A stretch of 64,000 nt of DNA from Luteimonas viscosa (lineage in GTDB: Bacteria > Pseudomonadota > Gammaproteobacteria > Xanthomonadales > Xanthomonadaceae), in NCBI RefSeq assembly GCF_008244685.1, contig NZ_VTFT01000001.1:1343248-1407247 (forward strand). The letters are read 5' to 3'. Of this stretch, positions 37,437 to 47,092 are shown piece by piece. Both the position numbers and the translations under genes were made by a program. Position 1 is the stretch's first letter, and each line of letters starts with the position of its first letter. Under the pieces are notes generated by a model. The model was not told the DNA's origin. It saw only the letters and a list, made by a program, of their open reading frames with translations, and ran no database searches.

Positions 37437-38360
37437 ATGAGTTCCCCGCGGACCCCCCTGCCCGGGCCGCCGCTGTCGCTGCGCCACTGGCCGACCTGGC
37501 TGGGCATCGGCGCGATGGCGCTGGCGGCACGACTGCCGTGGCTATGGCAGCGTGCGATCGGCCGCGGCATCGGCACCCTGCTGCGGCACCTGCTGCGCGA
37601 GCGCCGCGCGGTCGCCGCGCGCAACCTCGCGCTGTGTTTCCCGGAACTGGACGAGGCCGCGCGCGAAGCGCTGCTGCGTGCGCACTTCACTTCGCTGGGC
37701 ATCGGCCTGTTCGAGTTCGCGCGGGCGTGGTGGGGATCGGTCGAGCCGATGCGCAGGCGCCTGGTGGTCGAGGGCCTGGAGCACATCGAGGCCGCGCGCG
37801 CCGGCGGCCGCGGCGTGATCGTGGTCTCCGGCCACTTCAGCACGCTGGAGATGTGCGGCCGGCTGATGTGCGACCACGTGCCGCTGGCCGGGATGTACCG
37901 CCCGCATGCCGAGCCGGCGATGGAATGGGCGGTGCGGCGCGGGCGCGCGCGTTACGCGGCGGCGATGTTCCCCAAGCAGGACGTGCGCAGCGCGGTACGG
38001 CACCTGAAGCAGGGCGGCCTGCTGTGGTACGCGCCGGACCAGGATCCGAGTCGCGGCGACGCGGTCTACGTCCCCTTTTTCGGCCAGCCCGCGCACAGCC
38101 TGACCTCGACCCATGCCCTGGCGCGCATGTCCGGCGCGGCGGTGGTGCTGTACCAGCATCGGCGCCGCGCAGACGGTGGCTACACGCTGACGCTGTGGCC
38201 GGCCATGGAAGACTACCCGTCGCGCGACGCCACCGCCGACACCGCGCGCGTGATCGCCGGCATCGAGACCATGGCGCGCGCGGCCCCGGACCAGTACCTG
38301 TGGATCCACCGCCGCTTCAAGCGCCGGCCCGACGGCACATCGCCCTACGCCGATCCCTGA
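37437..38360 (+). CDS. Lipid A biosynthesis acyltransferase (LpxL/HtrB family)
   Basis: 307 aa. N-terminal hydrophobic anchor and the HX4E catalytic motif at His133-Glu138 (SGHFSTLE), with PAP-like LWYAPDQDPSRGD and PFFGQPAH further on. It transfers a secondary acyl chain to Kdo-lipid IVA on the inner-membrane cytoplasmic face. Divergent from waaA, whose product supplies its acceptor. LpxL versus LpxM specificity cannot be told. Confidence 0.88.
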   Translation: MSSPRTPLPGPPLSLRHWPTWLGIGAMALAARLPWLWQRAIGRGIGTLLRHLLRERRAVAARNLALCFPELDEAAREALLRAHFTSLGIGLFEFARAWWGSVEPMRRRLVVEGLEHIEAARAGGRGVIVVSGHFSTLEMCGRLMCDHVPLAGMYRPHAEPAMEWAVRRGRARYAAAMFPKQDVRSAVRHLKQGGLLWYAPDQDPSRGDAVYVPFFGQPAHSLTSTHALARMSGAAVVLYQHRRRADGGYTLTLWPAMEDYPSRDATADTARVIAGIETMARAAPDQYLWIHRRFKRRPDGTSPYADP

Positions 38361-38481
38361 ATCGGGGAAGACATCCCTGCGCCGGCATGTTCCGCTCGCA
38401 TGGCAGTGCGCGACTGCCACAGGGATCCGGCCGCACGAGCGCCGCGCGCCGCTTGCCGTTGCACGCATCCGCAGCAGCCGG

Positions 38482-39843
38482 TTACGCGGCGGCGGCTTCC
38501 TGCGGCTGCGTCGCGGGCGCGGGCTGGCGTCCGGCCAGCAGGCTGCCGGCATACAACGCCGCGAGCAGCAGGGTGAGCCCGCCCCAGAACGTGGAATAGA
38601 ACGCGAGATGGGTATTGAGCGGGAACACCGTCACCGCCAACGCCAGCATCGCCGGTCGCGCCCGCGCGCGCGCCTGCGCATCGGCGAACCGCCAGGCGCG
38701 CCAGGCCAGCGCCGCGCCGGCCAGCCACAACAGCAGGCCGATGCCGCCAGTCTCGCTGAGGATCTCCAGCACGATCTGATGCGCATGGAACGCAGGGCCA
38801 TCGCCCCATTCGGCGGGCTCGTCCGGCTCCGGGTCGCAGCCCGGGAAAGCCTGGCGGAAACCGCGCGCGCCGACGCCGTTCACCGGATGCTCCCGCGCCA
38901 TGCATACCGCCGCGCCCCAGATGCGCGTGCGACCGGAGAGCGCGGTATCAACCCCCTCGTCACCTTCCGCGGTCCATGCCTGCGCGGTCCGCACCACCCG
39001 CTGCTGCACCTGCGGCGACAGGTAGTACAGCGCCGCCAGCGCCACCGCACCGGCGGCGAAGACCCCCATCAGCTTTTTCCAGCCGAGCAGGCTCCAGCCG
39101 CTGAACAGCAGCACCAGCGCGAAGGTGAGCCACGACGCGCGCGAGCCGGCGAACAGCACCACCACGCCGACCAGCAGCGCCGCCACGACCCAGCCGGCGT
39201 TCCCGAAACGCCGGCCCGCGGCATACAGCGCGAACGGCGACAGGCTGGCCAGGACCACGCCGAGCTTGAGGTTGCACGGACCCAGCACGCCGCCGAGCCG
39301 GTCGGCGGCCGCCAGTTGTTCGACGCTGCACATCGGCCGCCCGCTGATGGCCTGCTTGATCGAATCGATGCCCCAGAACAACGGACTGGTTCCGCTGACC
39401 ACCTGCACCAGCGCGTCGAGCGTCCACGCCAGCACGATCACCGCGAGCCCGCCGAACGTGATCCGCCGGCCGTGCGGGTTGGCCACCGCCGATGCCGCCA
39501 GCCACAGGAACGGCAGGTAGCGCAGGTCGACCAGCGATTCGCGCAGCGCGCGTCCCTGGTCGAGCGCATCGGACGCCGACACCAGCTGGGGCAGCCAGTA
39601 CGCGCAGAACAGCACGCTGGTCAGCGCCCAGGCCTGGTGGCTGAGCAGGCGCGTGCCGCCGCGGAAGCGGCCGATCGCCAGGTGCGTGATCGCGGCCAGC
39701 GCGCCGAGCACCATCACGCCCTCCGCGTAGCCCGGCGCCGGCCACAGGATCACGAACGCCAGCACCCAGTGCGGCGCCCAGCGCCAGCCGGCGCGGGGCG
39801 CGTCAGCGGGCGTCGGAGGCGTGAGCGTCGCGGAGTTCGTCAT
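38482..39843 (-). CDS. O-antigen ligase / polymerase-like membrane protein
   Basis: 453 aa, about ten transmembrane helices, with the Wzy_C/WaaL-type periplasmic loop (AREHPVNGVGARGFRQAFPGC, FHAHQIVLEILSETGGIGLLLW). The His in HAHQ and the Arg in SGRTRIW are typical of the ligase superfamily. It probably joins O-antigen to lipid A-core, or polymerises a glycan. Starts 41 bp inside the 3' end of the GT4 gene, so it is translationally linked to it. Confidence 0.78.
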   Translation of the reverse strand: MTNSATLTPPTPADAPRAGWRWAPHWVLAFVILWPAPGYAEGVMVLGALAAITHLAIGRFRGGTRLLSHQAWALTSVLFCAYWLPQLVSASDALDQGRALRESLVDLRYLPFLWLAASAVANPHGRRITFGGLAVIVLAWTLDALVQVVSGTSPLFWGIDSIKQAISGRPMCSVEQLAAADRLGGVLGPCNLKLGVVLASLSPFALYAAGRRFGNAGWVVAALLVGVVVLFAGSRASWLTFALVLLFSGWSLLGWKKLMGVFAAGAVALAALYYLSPQVQQRVVRTAQAWTAEGDEGVDTALSGRTRIWGAAVCMAREHPVNGVGARGFRQAFPGCDPEPDEPAEWGDGPAFHAHQIVLEILSETGGIGLLLWLAGAALAWRAWRFADAQARARARPAMLALAVTVFPLNTHLAFYSTFWGGLTLLLAALYAGSLLAGRQPAPATQPQEAAAA

Positions 39844-40939
39844 AGACCGACAGCGTGGCGTCCTGCATCGCCTGCAAGGTAAACGCAATGGTATCGGGAA
39901 GCGATGGCGGCCGTGCGAGCGCGGCGCGCACCGTGCGCAGCAGCGCGTCGGCATCGAATGGCGCCACCGCACCCGCCGGCTGCAGCGCGCGCAGCAGTTC
40001 GCCGACGCCGCCGTGGTCCCAGCCGACCACCGGTCGCCCCACCGAGAGCGCCTCGACCACGGTGCGGCCGAACGATTCGGGCTTGCGCGAGAGCTGCAGC
40101 ACCAGGTCGCTGGCGGCGAAGGCCTCGGCGATGGCGCCGGTCGCGGGCGTGATCGCGATCGCGTGGTCGACGCCGGCCTCGAGCGCGCGGCGGCGCAGCT
40201 CGGCGCCATACGCCTTGCGCCCCTCCTGCAGCGCGCCGGGCATCCACAGCCGGGCGTCGACCCCGTGCACGCGCAACGCGGCGAGCAGCACGATCGCATC
40301 CATGTGCCCCTTCAGCCGGGTGCCGCGTCCGGGCAGCAGCAGCAGCGGCCCCTCGCCACCGAGCACCGCATGCCGCGCGGCCACCCGTGCCCGCGCGCCG
40401 CGGTCGGGCCAGGCGACGCGCGGGAACTCCGCGGGATCCACGCCGCGCGGGATCACCCGCAGCACGGCCGGATCGGTACGCGGATAATGGTGCAGCACGA
40501 AATCGCGCACCGTCTCCGACACGCACACCACGCGCTCGCCGCGCGCCATGATCGCGCTGTAGCGCGAGGGCGAGTTCAGCCCGTGAACGGTGGTGACGAA
40601 GCGCGGGCGCAGCGGCGCCGGGATGCCGCGCAGCGCGCGCCAGCCCACCCACGCCGGCAGCCGCGAACGCGCATGCACGATGTCCACGCGCTCGCGCGCG
40701 AACAGGCGCCGCAACGCCGGCACGTGGCGCACCACCAGCGGCGACTTGCGACCGACGTCGAGTTCGACGTGCTCAGCGCCGCTCGCCAGCAGGCGCGGCA
40801 GCAGCCGTCCGCCGGCGGACACGACGATGGCGCGATGGCCCGCGCGCACCAGTGCATCGGCGATCTCGAGGGTGGAGCGTTCGACGCCGCCCGACTCCAG
40901 CGCCGGCAGCAGTTGCACCACGGTCAGCGGGCGCGGCAT
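39803..40939 (-). CDS. GT4-family glycosyltransferase
   Basis: 378 aa, GT-B fold. N-terminal VVQLLPALESGGVERSTLEIADAL acceptor-side Rossmann motif, HARSRLPAWVGWRAL, and the donor-side ESFGRTVVEALSVGRPVVGWDHGGVGELL with the E-x7-E signature. Probably adds a sugar in lipopolysaccharide core assembly, given waaA, the acyltransferase and the ligase-like neighbour. Donor and acceptor unknown. Confidence 0.85.
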   Translation of the reverse strand: MPRPLTVVQLLPALESGGVERSTLEIADALVRAGHRAIVVSAGGRLLPRLLASGAEHVELDVGRKSPLVVRHVPALRRLFARERVDIVHARSRLPAWVGWRALRGIPAPLRPRFVTTVHGLNSPSRYSAIMARGERVVCVSETVRDFVLHHYPRTDPAVLRVIPRGVDPAEFPRVAWPDRGARARVAARHAVLGGEGPLLLLPGRGTRLKGHMDAIVLLAALRVHGVDARLWMPGALQEGRKAYGAELRRRALEAGVDHAIAITPATGAIAEAFAASDLVLQLSRKPESFGRTVVEALSVGRPVVGWDHGGVGELLRALQPAGAVAPFDADALLRTVRAALARPPSLPDTIAFTLQAMQDATLSVYDELRDAHASDAR

Positions 40940-40958
40940 GCGCGATCCCGCGCCGCCG

Positions 40959-41159
40959 TCAGTCGACCAGGACGAAATGCGCGCCGCAGTAGGGGCAGTC
41001 GGCCTGTCCGCCGTCCGCCTCGATCGGCAGGTACACGCGCGGATGCGAGTTCCACAGCGCCATCGACGGCAGCGGGCAGCTCAGCGGCAGGTCGCTGCGA
41101 CGCACCTCGTAGCGGGTCTGCGCATTGGCTTGCGTGGGCTGGGGCTGGATGGCGGTCAT
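40959..41159 (-). CDS. Small CHCC-type zinc-finger protein
   Basis: 66 aa. Zn ligands Cys28, His39, Cys55 and Cys58 (the last two in DCPYCGAHF) match the C-terminal zinc-finger domain of mitochondrial NDUFS6 and the small bacterial CHCC proteins. Function is not known. It lies 19 bp before the GT4 gene on the same strand, so it may head that operon. Confidence 0.75.
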   Translation of the reverse strand: MTAIQPQPTQANAQTRYEVRRSDLPLSCPLPSMALWNSHPRVYLPIEADGGQADCPYCGAHFVLVD

Positions 41160-41314
41160 GGCATCGGCGTCGGGGCTGGAACCGCGGCATTCTAGCGCGG
41201 AAGTCGCGGAGGCCTGCGCGCGCGGGGACGTCCGTGGCCGCTCCGACGCAGGACCGGCCCCAGCGAGGTGCCCCGGGATTCCATCGATGCCTGATCGCGG
41301 CGGCAAGCCACCTC

Positions 41315-41345
41315 CATGGGTTCCCGCCCTGGCGGGAACGACGAC
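41315..41345. repeat. Palindromic repeat TTCCCGCC-CT-GGCGGGAA
   Basis: Perfect 8-bp arms 41321-41328 and 41331-41338 with 2-nt loop. This is the common xanthomonad GGCGGGAACGACGA-type hairpin repeat. It sits in the 256-bp gap between the zinc-finger and pirin genes; nothing else is seen there. Confidence 0.65.
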
Positions 41346-41415
41346 ACGTTCGTCCTGCATTGCCGATGCCGATGCCGGGCCGGCGGGGCCGCCACGCCAG
41401 GCCGGCGACCGTGGT

Positions 41416-42126
41416 TCACGGCGGCAGGTCGAACAGCAGCAGGTCCGCGGTGCCATCGCCCTGGCCTGTGATCTGCAGATGGCCCGGTTCGCCGGACACG
41501 CCGATCGCGTCGCCGGCGGCCAGTGGTTCGCCATCGACGACCACCGCGCCCTGCACCAGGTGCAGCCAGTACAAGCGCGACGGATCCAGCGTGTGCTCCA
41601 CGCGCTCGCCCTCCCCCAGCCGCGTGCCGTGCAGCCAGGCCTGCTGGCGGATCGCGAGGCTGCCGTCCGCGCCATCGGGTGAAGCCAGCGCGGCCCAGCG
41701 GCCCTGGCGCTTCGCCGGATCGAAGACGCGCTGGGCGTAGCCGGGTGGCGGATCGCCGCGGTCGGGCATGATCCAGATCTGCAGGAAATGCACCGGTTCG
41801 CTGTCCGAGCCGTTGTACTCGCTGTGCTCGATGCCGCTGCCGGCGCTCATCCACTGCACTTCGCCCGGCCGCAGCACGCCACTGCTGCCGGTGCTGTCGC
41901 GGTGCGCCAGCGCGCCGCTGATCACATAGCTGAGGATCTCCATGTTCGCGTGCCGGTGCGGCGGAAAGCCGCCGCCCGGCGCCACCCGGTCCTCGTTGAT
42001 CACGCGCAGCGGCCCGAAGCCCATCCACGCCGGATCGTGGTAATGGCCGAACGAGAACGTGTGCCGGCTGTCGAGCCAGCCGGCATCCACGTGCCCGCGT
42101 TCGCCGGAGCGGCGGACGATGCGCAT
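41416..42126 (-). CDS. Pirin-family (YhaK-like) protein
   Basis: 236 aa bicupin. Conserved N-terminal metal-binding cupin: PPHRHANMEILSYVISGALAHRDS, with the His pair and Glu, and SAGSGIEHSEYN. Related YhaK/YhhW proteins show quercetinase activity or redox sensing in vitro; physiological role unclear. Follows the YceI gene by 9 bp, probably one transcript. Confidence 0.85.
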   Translation of the reverse strand: MRIVRRSGERGHVDAGWLDSRHTFSFGHYHDPAWMGFGPLRVINEDRVAPGGGFPPHRHANMEILSYVISGALAHRDSTGSSGVLRPGEVQWMSAGSGIEHSEYNGSDSEPVHFLQIWIMPDRGDPPPGYAQRVFDPAKRQGRWAALASPDGADGSLAIRQQAWLHGTRLGEGERVEHTLDPSRLYWLHLVQGAVVVDGEPLAAGDAIGVSGEPGHLQITGQGDGTADLLLFDLPP

Positions 42127-42135
42127 CGCCGCGCC

Positions 42136-42852
42136 TCAGCCTTCCGCGGCGTCGGCACCTTCGGGCGCCGCGACCATGGCTTCGGTGGTGATGCGCAGTT
42201 CGACCTCGTCGCTGACGTTCGGCGCATACGCACCCACGCCGAAATCGCTGCGCTTGAGCGTGGTGGTGGCATCGAAGCCGGCGGCGGCGCGCTTGGCCAT
42301 CGGATGCTCGGCGAAACGGTTGATGGTGGCGTCCAGCACCACCGGGCGGGTGATGTCCTTGACCGTGAGGTCGCCGGTGACCTTGAGCCTGTTGCCGCCG
42401 GCGGATTCGACAGACGTGCTCTTGAAGGTGATGGCGGGAAACTTCTCCGCGTCGAAGAAGTCGGCGCTGCGCAGATGGTCGTTGAAATCTTCCGCGAACG
42501 AGCTCAGCCCGTCGAGCGGCAGGGTGACCTCCACCGACGAGGCGGAGACGTTGTCGGCGTCGTACACGATCCTGCCTTCGGCCTGGCCGAAGTTGGCGAC
42601 CGGGTTGGAGAAGCCGAAGTGGCTCCACTGCGCGACCACGTTGGTGTGGTTGGGGTCGATCAGGTAGGTACCGGAGACGCCTTCGACCGGCGCGGCATCG
42701 GCCGGCGCCGGCTCGGCGGCAGGCGCGGCGGCGTCCGCGGTGGCGGCGGGCGTGGCGGGAGCCTCGGCAGCGGCCGGTGGCTCGGCGGGGCTGCATGCGG
42801 CAATGGCCAGGGTCAGGGCGAGCGGGAGCAGGAGGAGCGCGGGACGTTGCAT
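42136..42852 (-). CDS. YceI-family periplasmic lipoprotein
   Basis: 238 aa. Lipobox IAAC near residue 20; an Ala/Pro-rich linker (to about residue 58) carries the YceI beta-barrel: YLIDPNHTNVVAQWSHFGFSNPVANFG ... ITFKSTSV ... GDLTVKDITRPVVLDATIN. YceI domains bind isoprenoid-type lipids. The ATG at 42852 opens directly into the signal peptide. Probably co-transcribed with the pirin gene. Confidence 0.87.
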   Translation of the reverse strand: MQRPALLLLPLALTLAIAACSPAEPPAAAEAPATPAATADAAAPAAEPAPADAAPVEGVSGTYLIDPNHTNVVAQWSHFGFSNPVANFGQAEGRIVYDADNVSASSVEVTLPLDGLSSFAEDFNDHLRSADFFDAEKFPAITFKSTSVESAGGNRLKVTGDLTVKDITRPVVLDATINRFAEHPMAKRAAAGFDATTTLKRSDFGVGAYAPNVSDEVELRITTEAMVAAPEGADAAEG

Positions 42853-43047
42853 GGTGGTGACCTCGGAATGCGTGGGTGGATGGCGCGGCGCCGGCCGGAG
42901 GGTTGCTCCGCCTCGCCGCAGGGACTGCGGAAGTTCACTGCATTGCACTGCCGGACGGGCGTCACCGCCCCGGCACGAAACCGGACCCGGCGCCCGAGAC
43001 GCCGCCGGCGGCGCCGGCAAGCGTGGTGTCGCAGGGCACAGGATGCC

Positions 43048-43638
43048 TCATTCGATCCGTGCCGCCTCGTCGAACGACAGTCTCGGCGAGCGCGGATACA
43101 GCACCGAGGCGTCTCCCCGGCCGAGGTTGACCAGGATGTTCGAGCGCACCGCCGTGCCGGGAAAAAAGGCGGCATCGACCTTGTCGTTGTCGAAGCCGGT
43201 CATCGGGCCTGCATCGAGCCCCAGCGCGCGCGCCGCCACGATCAGGTACGCGGTCTGCATGCTCGAGCCGCGCAGGGCCACGCGCTGCAGCCGCTCGTCC
43301 GGCGAACCCTCGAACCAGGACTTCGCGTCCGCGTGGGGGAACAGCAGCGGCAGCTTGTCGTAGAAGCGCAGGTCGTGGCCGACGATCACGGTGACCGGGG
43401 CGGCCATCGTCTTCTCGAAGTTGCCCTCGCTCAGCGCCGGGCCCAGCCTCTCCTTGGCCTCGCGCGAGCGCACGAACACGAACCGCGCCGGGCAGGCGTT
43501 GGCTTCCGTCGGTCCCAGCTTCACCAGGTCGTACAGGCTGCGCAGGGTGGCATCGTCGATCTGCCCGGAGAATGCGTTGTGGGTGCGGGCTGTGCGGAAG
43601 ATCTGGTCGAGTGCGGCATCGGGCAACGTGTCGGTCAT
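43048..43638 (-). CDS. Nitroreductase-family flavoenzyme (RutE/HadB-like)
   Basis: 196 aa. FMN-family features: [39 protein letters not shown] and [28 protein letters not shown] near the C-terminus. Similar to RutE malonic-semialdehyde reductase, but no rut genes are near, so the substrate is open. ATG 43638 chosen as the family start; a longer frame to 43710 is not supported. Confidence 0.85.
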   Translation of the reverse strand: MTDTLPDAALDQIFRTARTHNAFSGQIDDATLRSLYDLVKLGPTEANACPARFVFVRSREAKERLGPALSEGNFEKTMAAPVTVIVGHDLRFYDKLPLLFPHADAKSWFEGSPDERLQRVALRGSSMQTAYLIVAARALGLDAGPMTGFDNDKVDAAFFPGTAVRSNILVNLGRGDASVLYPRSPRLSFDEAARIE

Positions 43639-43718
43639 CGGGCGTCCTGCGGAAGCGGTCTGGATGGGCTGCAGTGTAGAGTTCCACGCATGACGTTCAG
43701 CCGCGGTCATCGGAACGG

Positions 43719-44708
43719 ATGATTACAGAAATGGAACGAGCCGCCGCCGCGGGCCCGCATTCACCGCAAATCTGGTCGATCAGCGACGGCCGCGCCGGCA
43801 ACGCGCGCCAGGCCGATGCACTGGCCGCCGCACTCGGCGGCGCGGTCCGCACCCTCGCGCTGGAGCCGCGCCCACCCTGGCACTGGCTGGCGCCGCGCCT
43901 GCTCCCGGGTGCCAGGCATGCCTTCGGCGACGCATTTGCCGATACCCTGCACGCGCCTCCCGCCCTCGCCATCGGCTGCGGCCGCCAGGCCGCACTGGCC
44001 ACCCGCCTGCTCGGCGCATGCGGCGCGAAGACCGTGCAGATCCTCGACCCGCGGATCGACGCCCGCCACTGGGACCTGCTGGTCCTGCCCGAGCACGACC
44101 GCCGCAGCGGCGACAACGTCATCCCCCTGCTCGGCAGCCTGCATCCGGTCGACGACGCCTGGCTGGCCGAAGCCCGGCACACCTTCGCCACCCTCGCGGA
44201 ACTGCCCGCGCCGCGCACCGCGTTGCTCGTGGGCGGGCCCACCGCGCACGCCCGTTTCGACCGGGCGCGGATCGAAATGCTGTGCGCCGACCTCGCCGCG
44301 CAGGCCGCGCGCACGGGTGGCAGCGTGCTCGCCACCGTCTCGCGCCGCACGCCGCCGGGCATGGTCGAGGCCGTGCATCGCGCACTGGCCGGCACCCCCG
44401 GTCTCGCCTGGCGCGGTACCCACGACGGGCCCAACCCCTACCCCGGCCTGCTGGCCTGGGCCGATCGCATCGTCTGCTCGCCCGACTCGGTGAACATGGT
44501 GAGCGAAGCCTGCGCCACCCGCGCACCCGTCCACGTCTTCGACGCCGATCGCAGCGACGGGCGGCCGCGGCGGTTCCTCGATGCGTTGCGCGCACGCCGA
44601 CGCATCGGTGCGTTCGACGCGGCCCCCGGCCAACGCCCGGACCTCGTGCCGCTGCGGGAAACCGGCCGGGTGGCGGAAGTGGTGCGGCAGCGGCTGGGGT
44701 GGGAGTGA
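43719..44708 (+). CDS. ELM1/GtrOC1-like putative glycosyltransferase
   Basis: 329 aa. Conserved features of the DUF1022 (ELM1-like) family: [21 protein letters not shown] at the N-terminus, [21 protein letters not shown], and [23 protein letters not shown]. The family is thought to have a GT-B-type fold and is named for plant ELM1 (mitochondrial fission); the bacterial role is uncertain, perhaps surface polysaccharide. Followed by the 132-bp repeats. Confidence 0.78.
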   Translation: MITEMERAAAAGPHSPQIWSISDGRAGNARQADALAAALGGAVRTLALEPRPPWHWLAPRLLPGARHAFGDAFADTLHAPPALAIGCGRQAALATRLLGACGAKTVQILDPRIDARHWDLLVLPEHDRRSGDNVIPLLGSLHPVDDAWLAEARHTFATLAELPAPRTALLVGGPTAHARFDRARIEMLCADLAAQAARTGGSVLATVSRRTPPGMVEAVHRALAGTPGLAWRGTHDGPNPYPGLLAWADRIVCSPDSVNMVSEACATRAPVHVFDADRSDGRPRRFLDALRARRRIGAFDAAPGQRPDLVPLRETGRVAEVVRQRLGWE

Positions 44709-44730
44709 GCCGACGCGACCGGCCCGGTTC

Positions 44731-45127
44731 GTCGACCAACGGACGCTTCGGCTTCACGTAGCCCGGACAAGGCCGCAGGCCGTATCCGGGGCCCTCGGTA
44801 ATACCTTCACCATCGCAACCCCGGGTGCGCTTCGCTTACCCGGGCTACGCCGGTGCTTGGTCCTCGACCAACGAACGCTTCGGCTTCACGTAGCCCGGAC
44901 AAGGCCGCAGGCCGCATCCGGGGCCCTCGGCAATACCTTCACCATCGCAACCCCGGGTGCGCTTCGCTTACCCGGGCTACGTCGGTGCTTGGTCGTCGAC
45001 CAACGGACGCTTCGGCTTCACGTAGCCCGGACAAGGCCGCAGGCCGCATCCGGGGCCCTCGGCCATACCTTCACCATCGCAACCCCGGGTGCGCTTCGCT
45101 TACCCGGGCTACGCGACCAGGCACCGG
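44731..45127 (+). repeat. Three tandem copies of a 132-bp composite palindromic repeat
   Basis: Copies begin at 44732, 44864 and 44996, period exactly 132 bp, differing at a few positions. Each unit carries GTAGCCCGGACAAGGCCGCA... near one end and ...GCTTACCCGGGCTAC at the other, so the ends are inverted repeats. The last block is the same as the arms at 14955-15030. Because 132 is a multiple of three, long frames run through all copies, but they are not genes. No protein-coding evidence from 44709 to 45151. Confidence 0.9.
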
Positions 45128-45151
45128 CGCATCGGTCAGGACGTGGCCCGG

Positions 45152-45481
45152 CTACTGCGGCGGAGCCGCCAGTTCGCGCGCGTCCAGGAACCCGTCGCCG
45201 TTCGCGTCCTGACGACGGAACCGCTCGGCGAGGCGGACGCGGTGCTGGTCACGGGTCAGCGGCTTGCCCTTGCCCCCCGGTTGCTCGGACGCGGTCAGGA
45301 CGCCGTCCGCATCGAGGTCCATGCCGTCGAACGCGTAGCTCATCCAGTCCTGGTACTCGGTGAGCGAGACGCGGCCGTCGCCGTCGGTGTCCATCTTCGC
45401 GAGGTATTCGCCGGTGCGGGTGACCTGGGCAAGCAGGGCTACGGGCAGCAGCAGGAGAGCAAAGGCGATCAGGGTGCGCAT
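45152..45481 (-). CDS. Small secreted EF-hand protein
   Basis: 109 aa. Signal peptide at residues 1-19 (cleaved after LLA), then three EF-hand loops with the D-x-D/N-x-D-G spacing: Asp31-33-35 with Glu42; Asp55-57-59 with Glu66; Asp92-Asn94-Asp96 with Glu103. It probably binds calcium in the periplasm or outside; no enzymatic domain is present. The role is unknown; small EF-hand proteins are common in xanthomonads. Confidence 0.8.
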   Translation of the reverse strand: MRTLIAFALLLLPVALLAQVTRTGEYLAKMDTDGDGRVSLTEYQDWMSYAFDGMDLDADGVLTASEQPGGKGKPLTRDQHRVRLAERFRRQDANGDGFLDARELAAPPQ

Positions 45482-45589
45482 GGGGGGAGTGTAGCGGCAG
45501 GGTTGCCCTGCCCCGCAGGCAGGTGGGAGGGCGACAGGGCGTTCGCGCTCGATTGCGGCGCAGGCGGCGCGCGGTGTGCGCCCGGCCTT

Positions 45590-45760
45590 CTTCCGAAGGC
45601 GGGAGAGCTGCGCTGGATCATGCTCTGCGCGGAGAGCATTCCCGCAAGGCACGAAGAGGCGCGCTCTATGCTCTCCGCCGACCCGCTGCCACGAGGCGGG
45701 AGACAGATGTGCGGCGTCGGATTCTGCGCCGAACCTCCCACAAGCGGGAGAGGTGTGTCT
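45590..45760. repeat. Mosaic of GCGGGAGA-type degenerate repeats
   Basis: GGCGGGAGA at 45598-45606 and 45695-45703, and AGCGGGAGA at 45743-45751 with paired CCTCCC, plus a GGAGAGCAT/ATGCTCTCC inverted pair. Spread through the 294-bp gap between the EF-hand and desaturase genes; no gene is seen there. Confidence 0.5.
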
Positions 45761-45775
45761 GGTCCGCCCCGCGCG

Positions 45776-46984
45776 TCAGGCGCGGACCGACTGCAGCGAG
45801 TAGCCCTTGAGCCTTGCCGAGTACTCCTGCAGCACGCGGATGCCGCTGGCCTCGGCCTCGCGGCACCAGTCCTGCAGGGCATGCAGCGCGTCGCTGGCGT
45901 TGCTGCTGCGCGCCTCGAGCACGGCGGCCAGGCGGCGGCGGTATTCGACCAGGGTGTGGATGCGCGGCCGCTGCGAGATCCACTGCTGCATCTGTTCGCG
46001 CGCTTCCGGCTTGAGCCAGCGGCCGTCGTCGACCAGCGCCTTGCGCTGCTGCCGCGGCAACAGCGAGCGCAGCTTGCCGCCGGCGATGGCCGCTTCCTCG
46101 CGCAGCGCCGGCATCAGCACGTTGCGCTGGTAGTCGGTCATCGCCTGGAAGCGGTGCGCGAGCAGTGCACGCATGGTGTCGGTGTCGGGCACCTGGATGT
46201 TCGGGCGCACGTCGAGCGCCGGGGCCACGCGCAGCACCTTGGCGAGCTTCACGGTCTCAAGGCCCCTGATCACCGCCCAGCCGATGTCGAACTCCCACTT
46301 GCGCAACGCGAACTTGGCCGAGCTCGGGAACGCATGGTGGTTGTTGTGCAGCTCCTCGCCGCCGATCCACACGCCCCACGGGGTGAGGTTGGTGGCGGTG
46401 TCGGTGGTCTCGAAGTTGCGGTAGCCCCACCAGTGGCCGAGGCCGTTGACCACGCCTGCGGCCCAGAACGGGATCCACGCCATCTGGATCGCCCAGATCG
46501 CGATGCCGGCGAAGCCGAACAGGGCGAAGCTGATGAACAGAAGCAGGGTCGGGCCAAGCGTGGCATGCGGCGTGTACAGGTGGCGCTCGATCCAGTCGCT
46601 GGGCGCGCCCTTGCCGTATTGCTCGATGTCGGCGCGCATGCCGCGCGCTTCGCGGTAGAGTTCGACGCCCTGCCAGAACACGGTCCTGATGCCCTTGTGC
46701 ATCGGGCTGTGCGGGTCTTCCTCGGTCTCGCACTTGGCGTGGTGCTTGCGGTGGATGGCGACCCACTCGCGGGTGATCATCGAGGTGGTGAGCCAGGTCC
46801 AGAAACGGAAGAAGTGCGCCAGCATCGGATGGAAATCCACGCCGCGGTGCGCCTGGCTGCGATGCAGGTACAGGGTGACCGAGAGGATGGTCAGCTGGGT
46901 GGCGACCAGGAAGTAGGCGGCCAGCGGCCAGAAGCCCCACTGCAGGAGGCCACCGGCGAGGAAGTCGATCAGGGACGCGGGCAT
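45776..46984 (-). CDS. Membrane fatty acid (acyl-CoA) delta-9 desaturase
   Basis: 402 aa. Three His boxes of the desaturase family: HRSQAHR at 41-47, HRKHH at 78-82, and HNNHH (about residue 215), with four transmembrane helices between. It inserts a cis double bond into acyl chains using O2 and a di-iron centre. A C-terminal helical extension of about 110 residues beyond the usual desaturase end is found in many gammaproteobacterial members. Divergent from an ABC ATPase gene. Confidence 0.9.
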   Translation of the reverse strand: MPASLIDFLAGGLLQWGFWPLAAYFLVATQLTILSVTLYLHRSQAHRGVDFHPMLAHFFRFWTWLTTSMITREWVAIHRKHHAKCETEEDPHSPMHKGIRTVFWQGVELYREARGMRADIEQYGKGAPSDWIERHLYTPHATLGPTLLLFISFALFGFAGIAIWAIQMAWIPFWAAGVVNGLGHWWGYRNFETTDTATNLTPWGVWIGGEELHNNHHAFPSSAKFALRKWEFDIGWAVIRGLETVKLAKVLRVAPALDVRPNIQVPDTDTMRALLAHRFQAMTDYQRNVLMPALREEAAIAGGKLRSLLPRQQRKALVDDGRWLKPEAREQMQQWISQRPRIHTLVEYRRRLAAVLEARSSNASDALHALQDWCREAEASGIRVLQEYSARLKGYSLQSVRA

Positions 46985-47092
46985 GACGTTTTCGGCAAGT
47001 TCGGGACCCCTGCATGATGGGGCCCTCGCGATGCCAAGGCCAGCCCTGCGGCCGCGTATGGTGTTCATTGGATTCATCCCCATGTCCCGCAG

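Noticed and set aside
44731-45127. Tandem repeats considered as a CRISPR array.
   Set aside because: Units are 132 bp with no unique spacers between short repeats, and no cas genes are near.
44581-45363. Open frame running through the 132-bp tandem repeats, with a 44-residue repeated peptide.
   Set aside because: The period is a multiple of three so frames stay open by chance; the units are palindromic non-coding repeats and there is no family match.
45482-45775. A small gene between the EF-hand and desaturase genes.
   Set aside because: Frames there are short and overlap degenerate hairpin repeats; no ribosome site or family.
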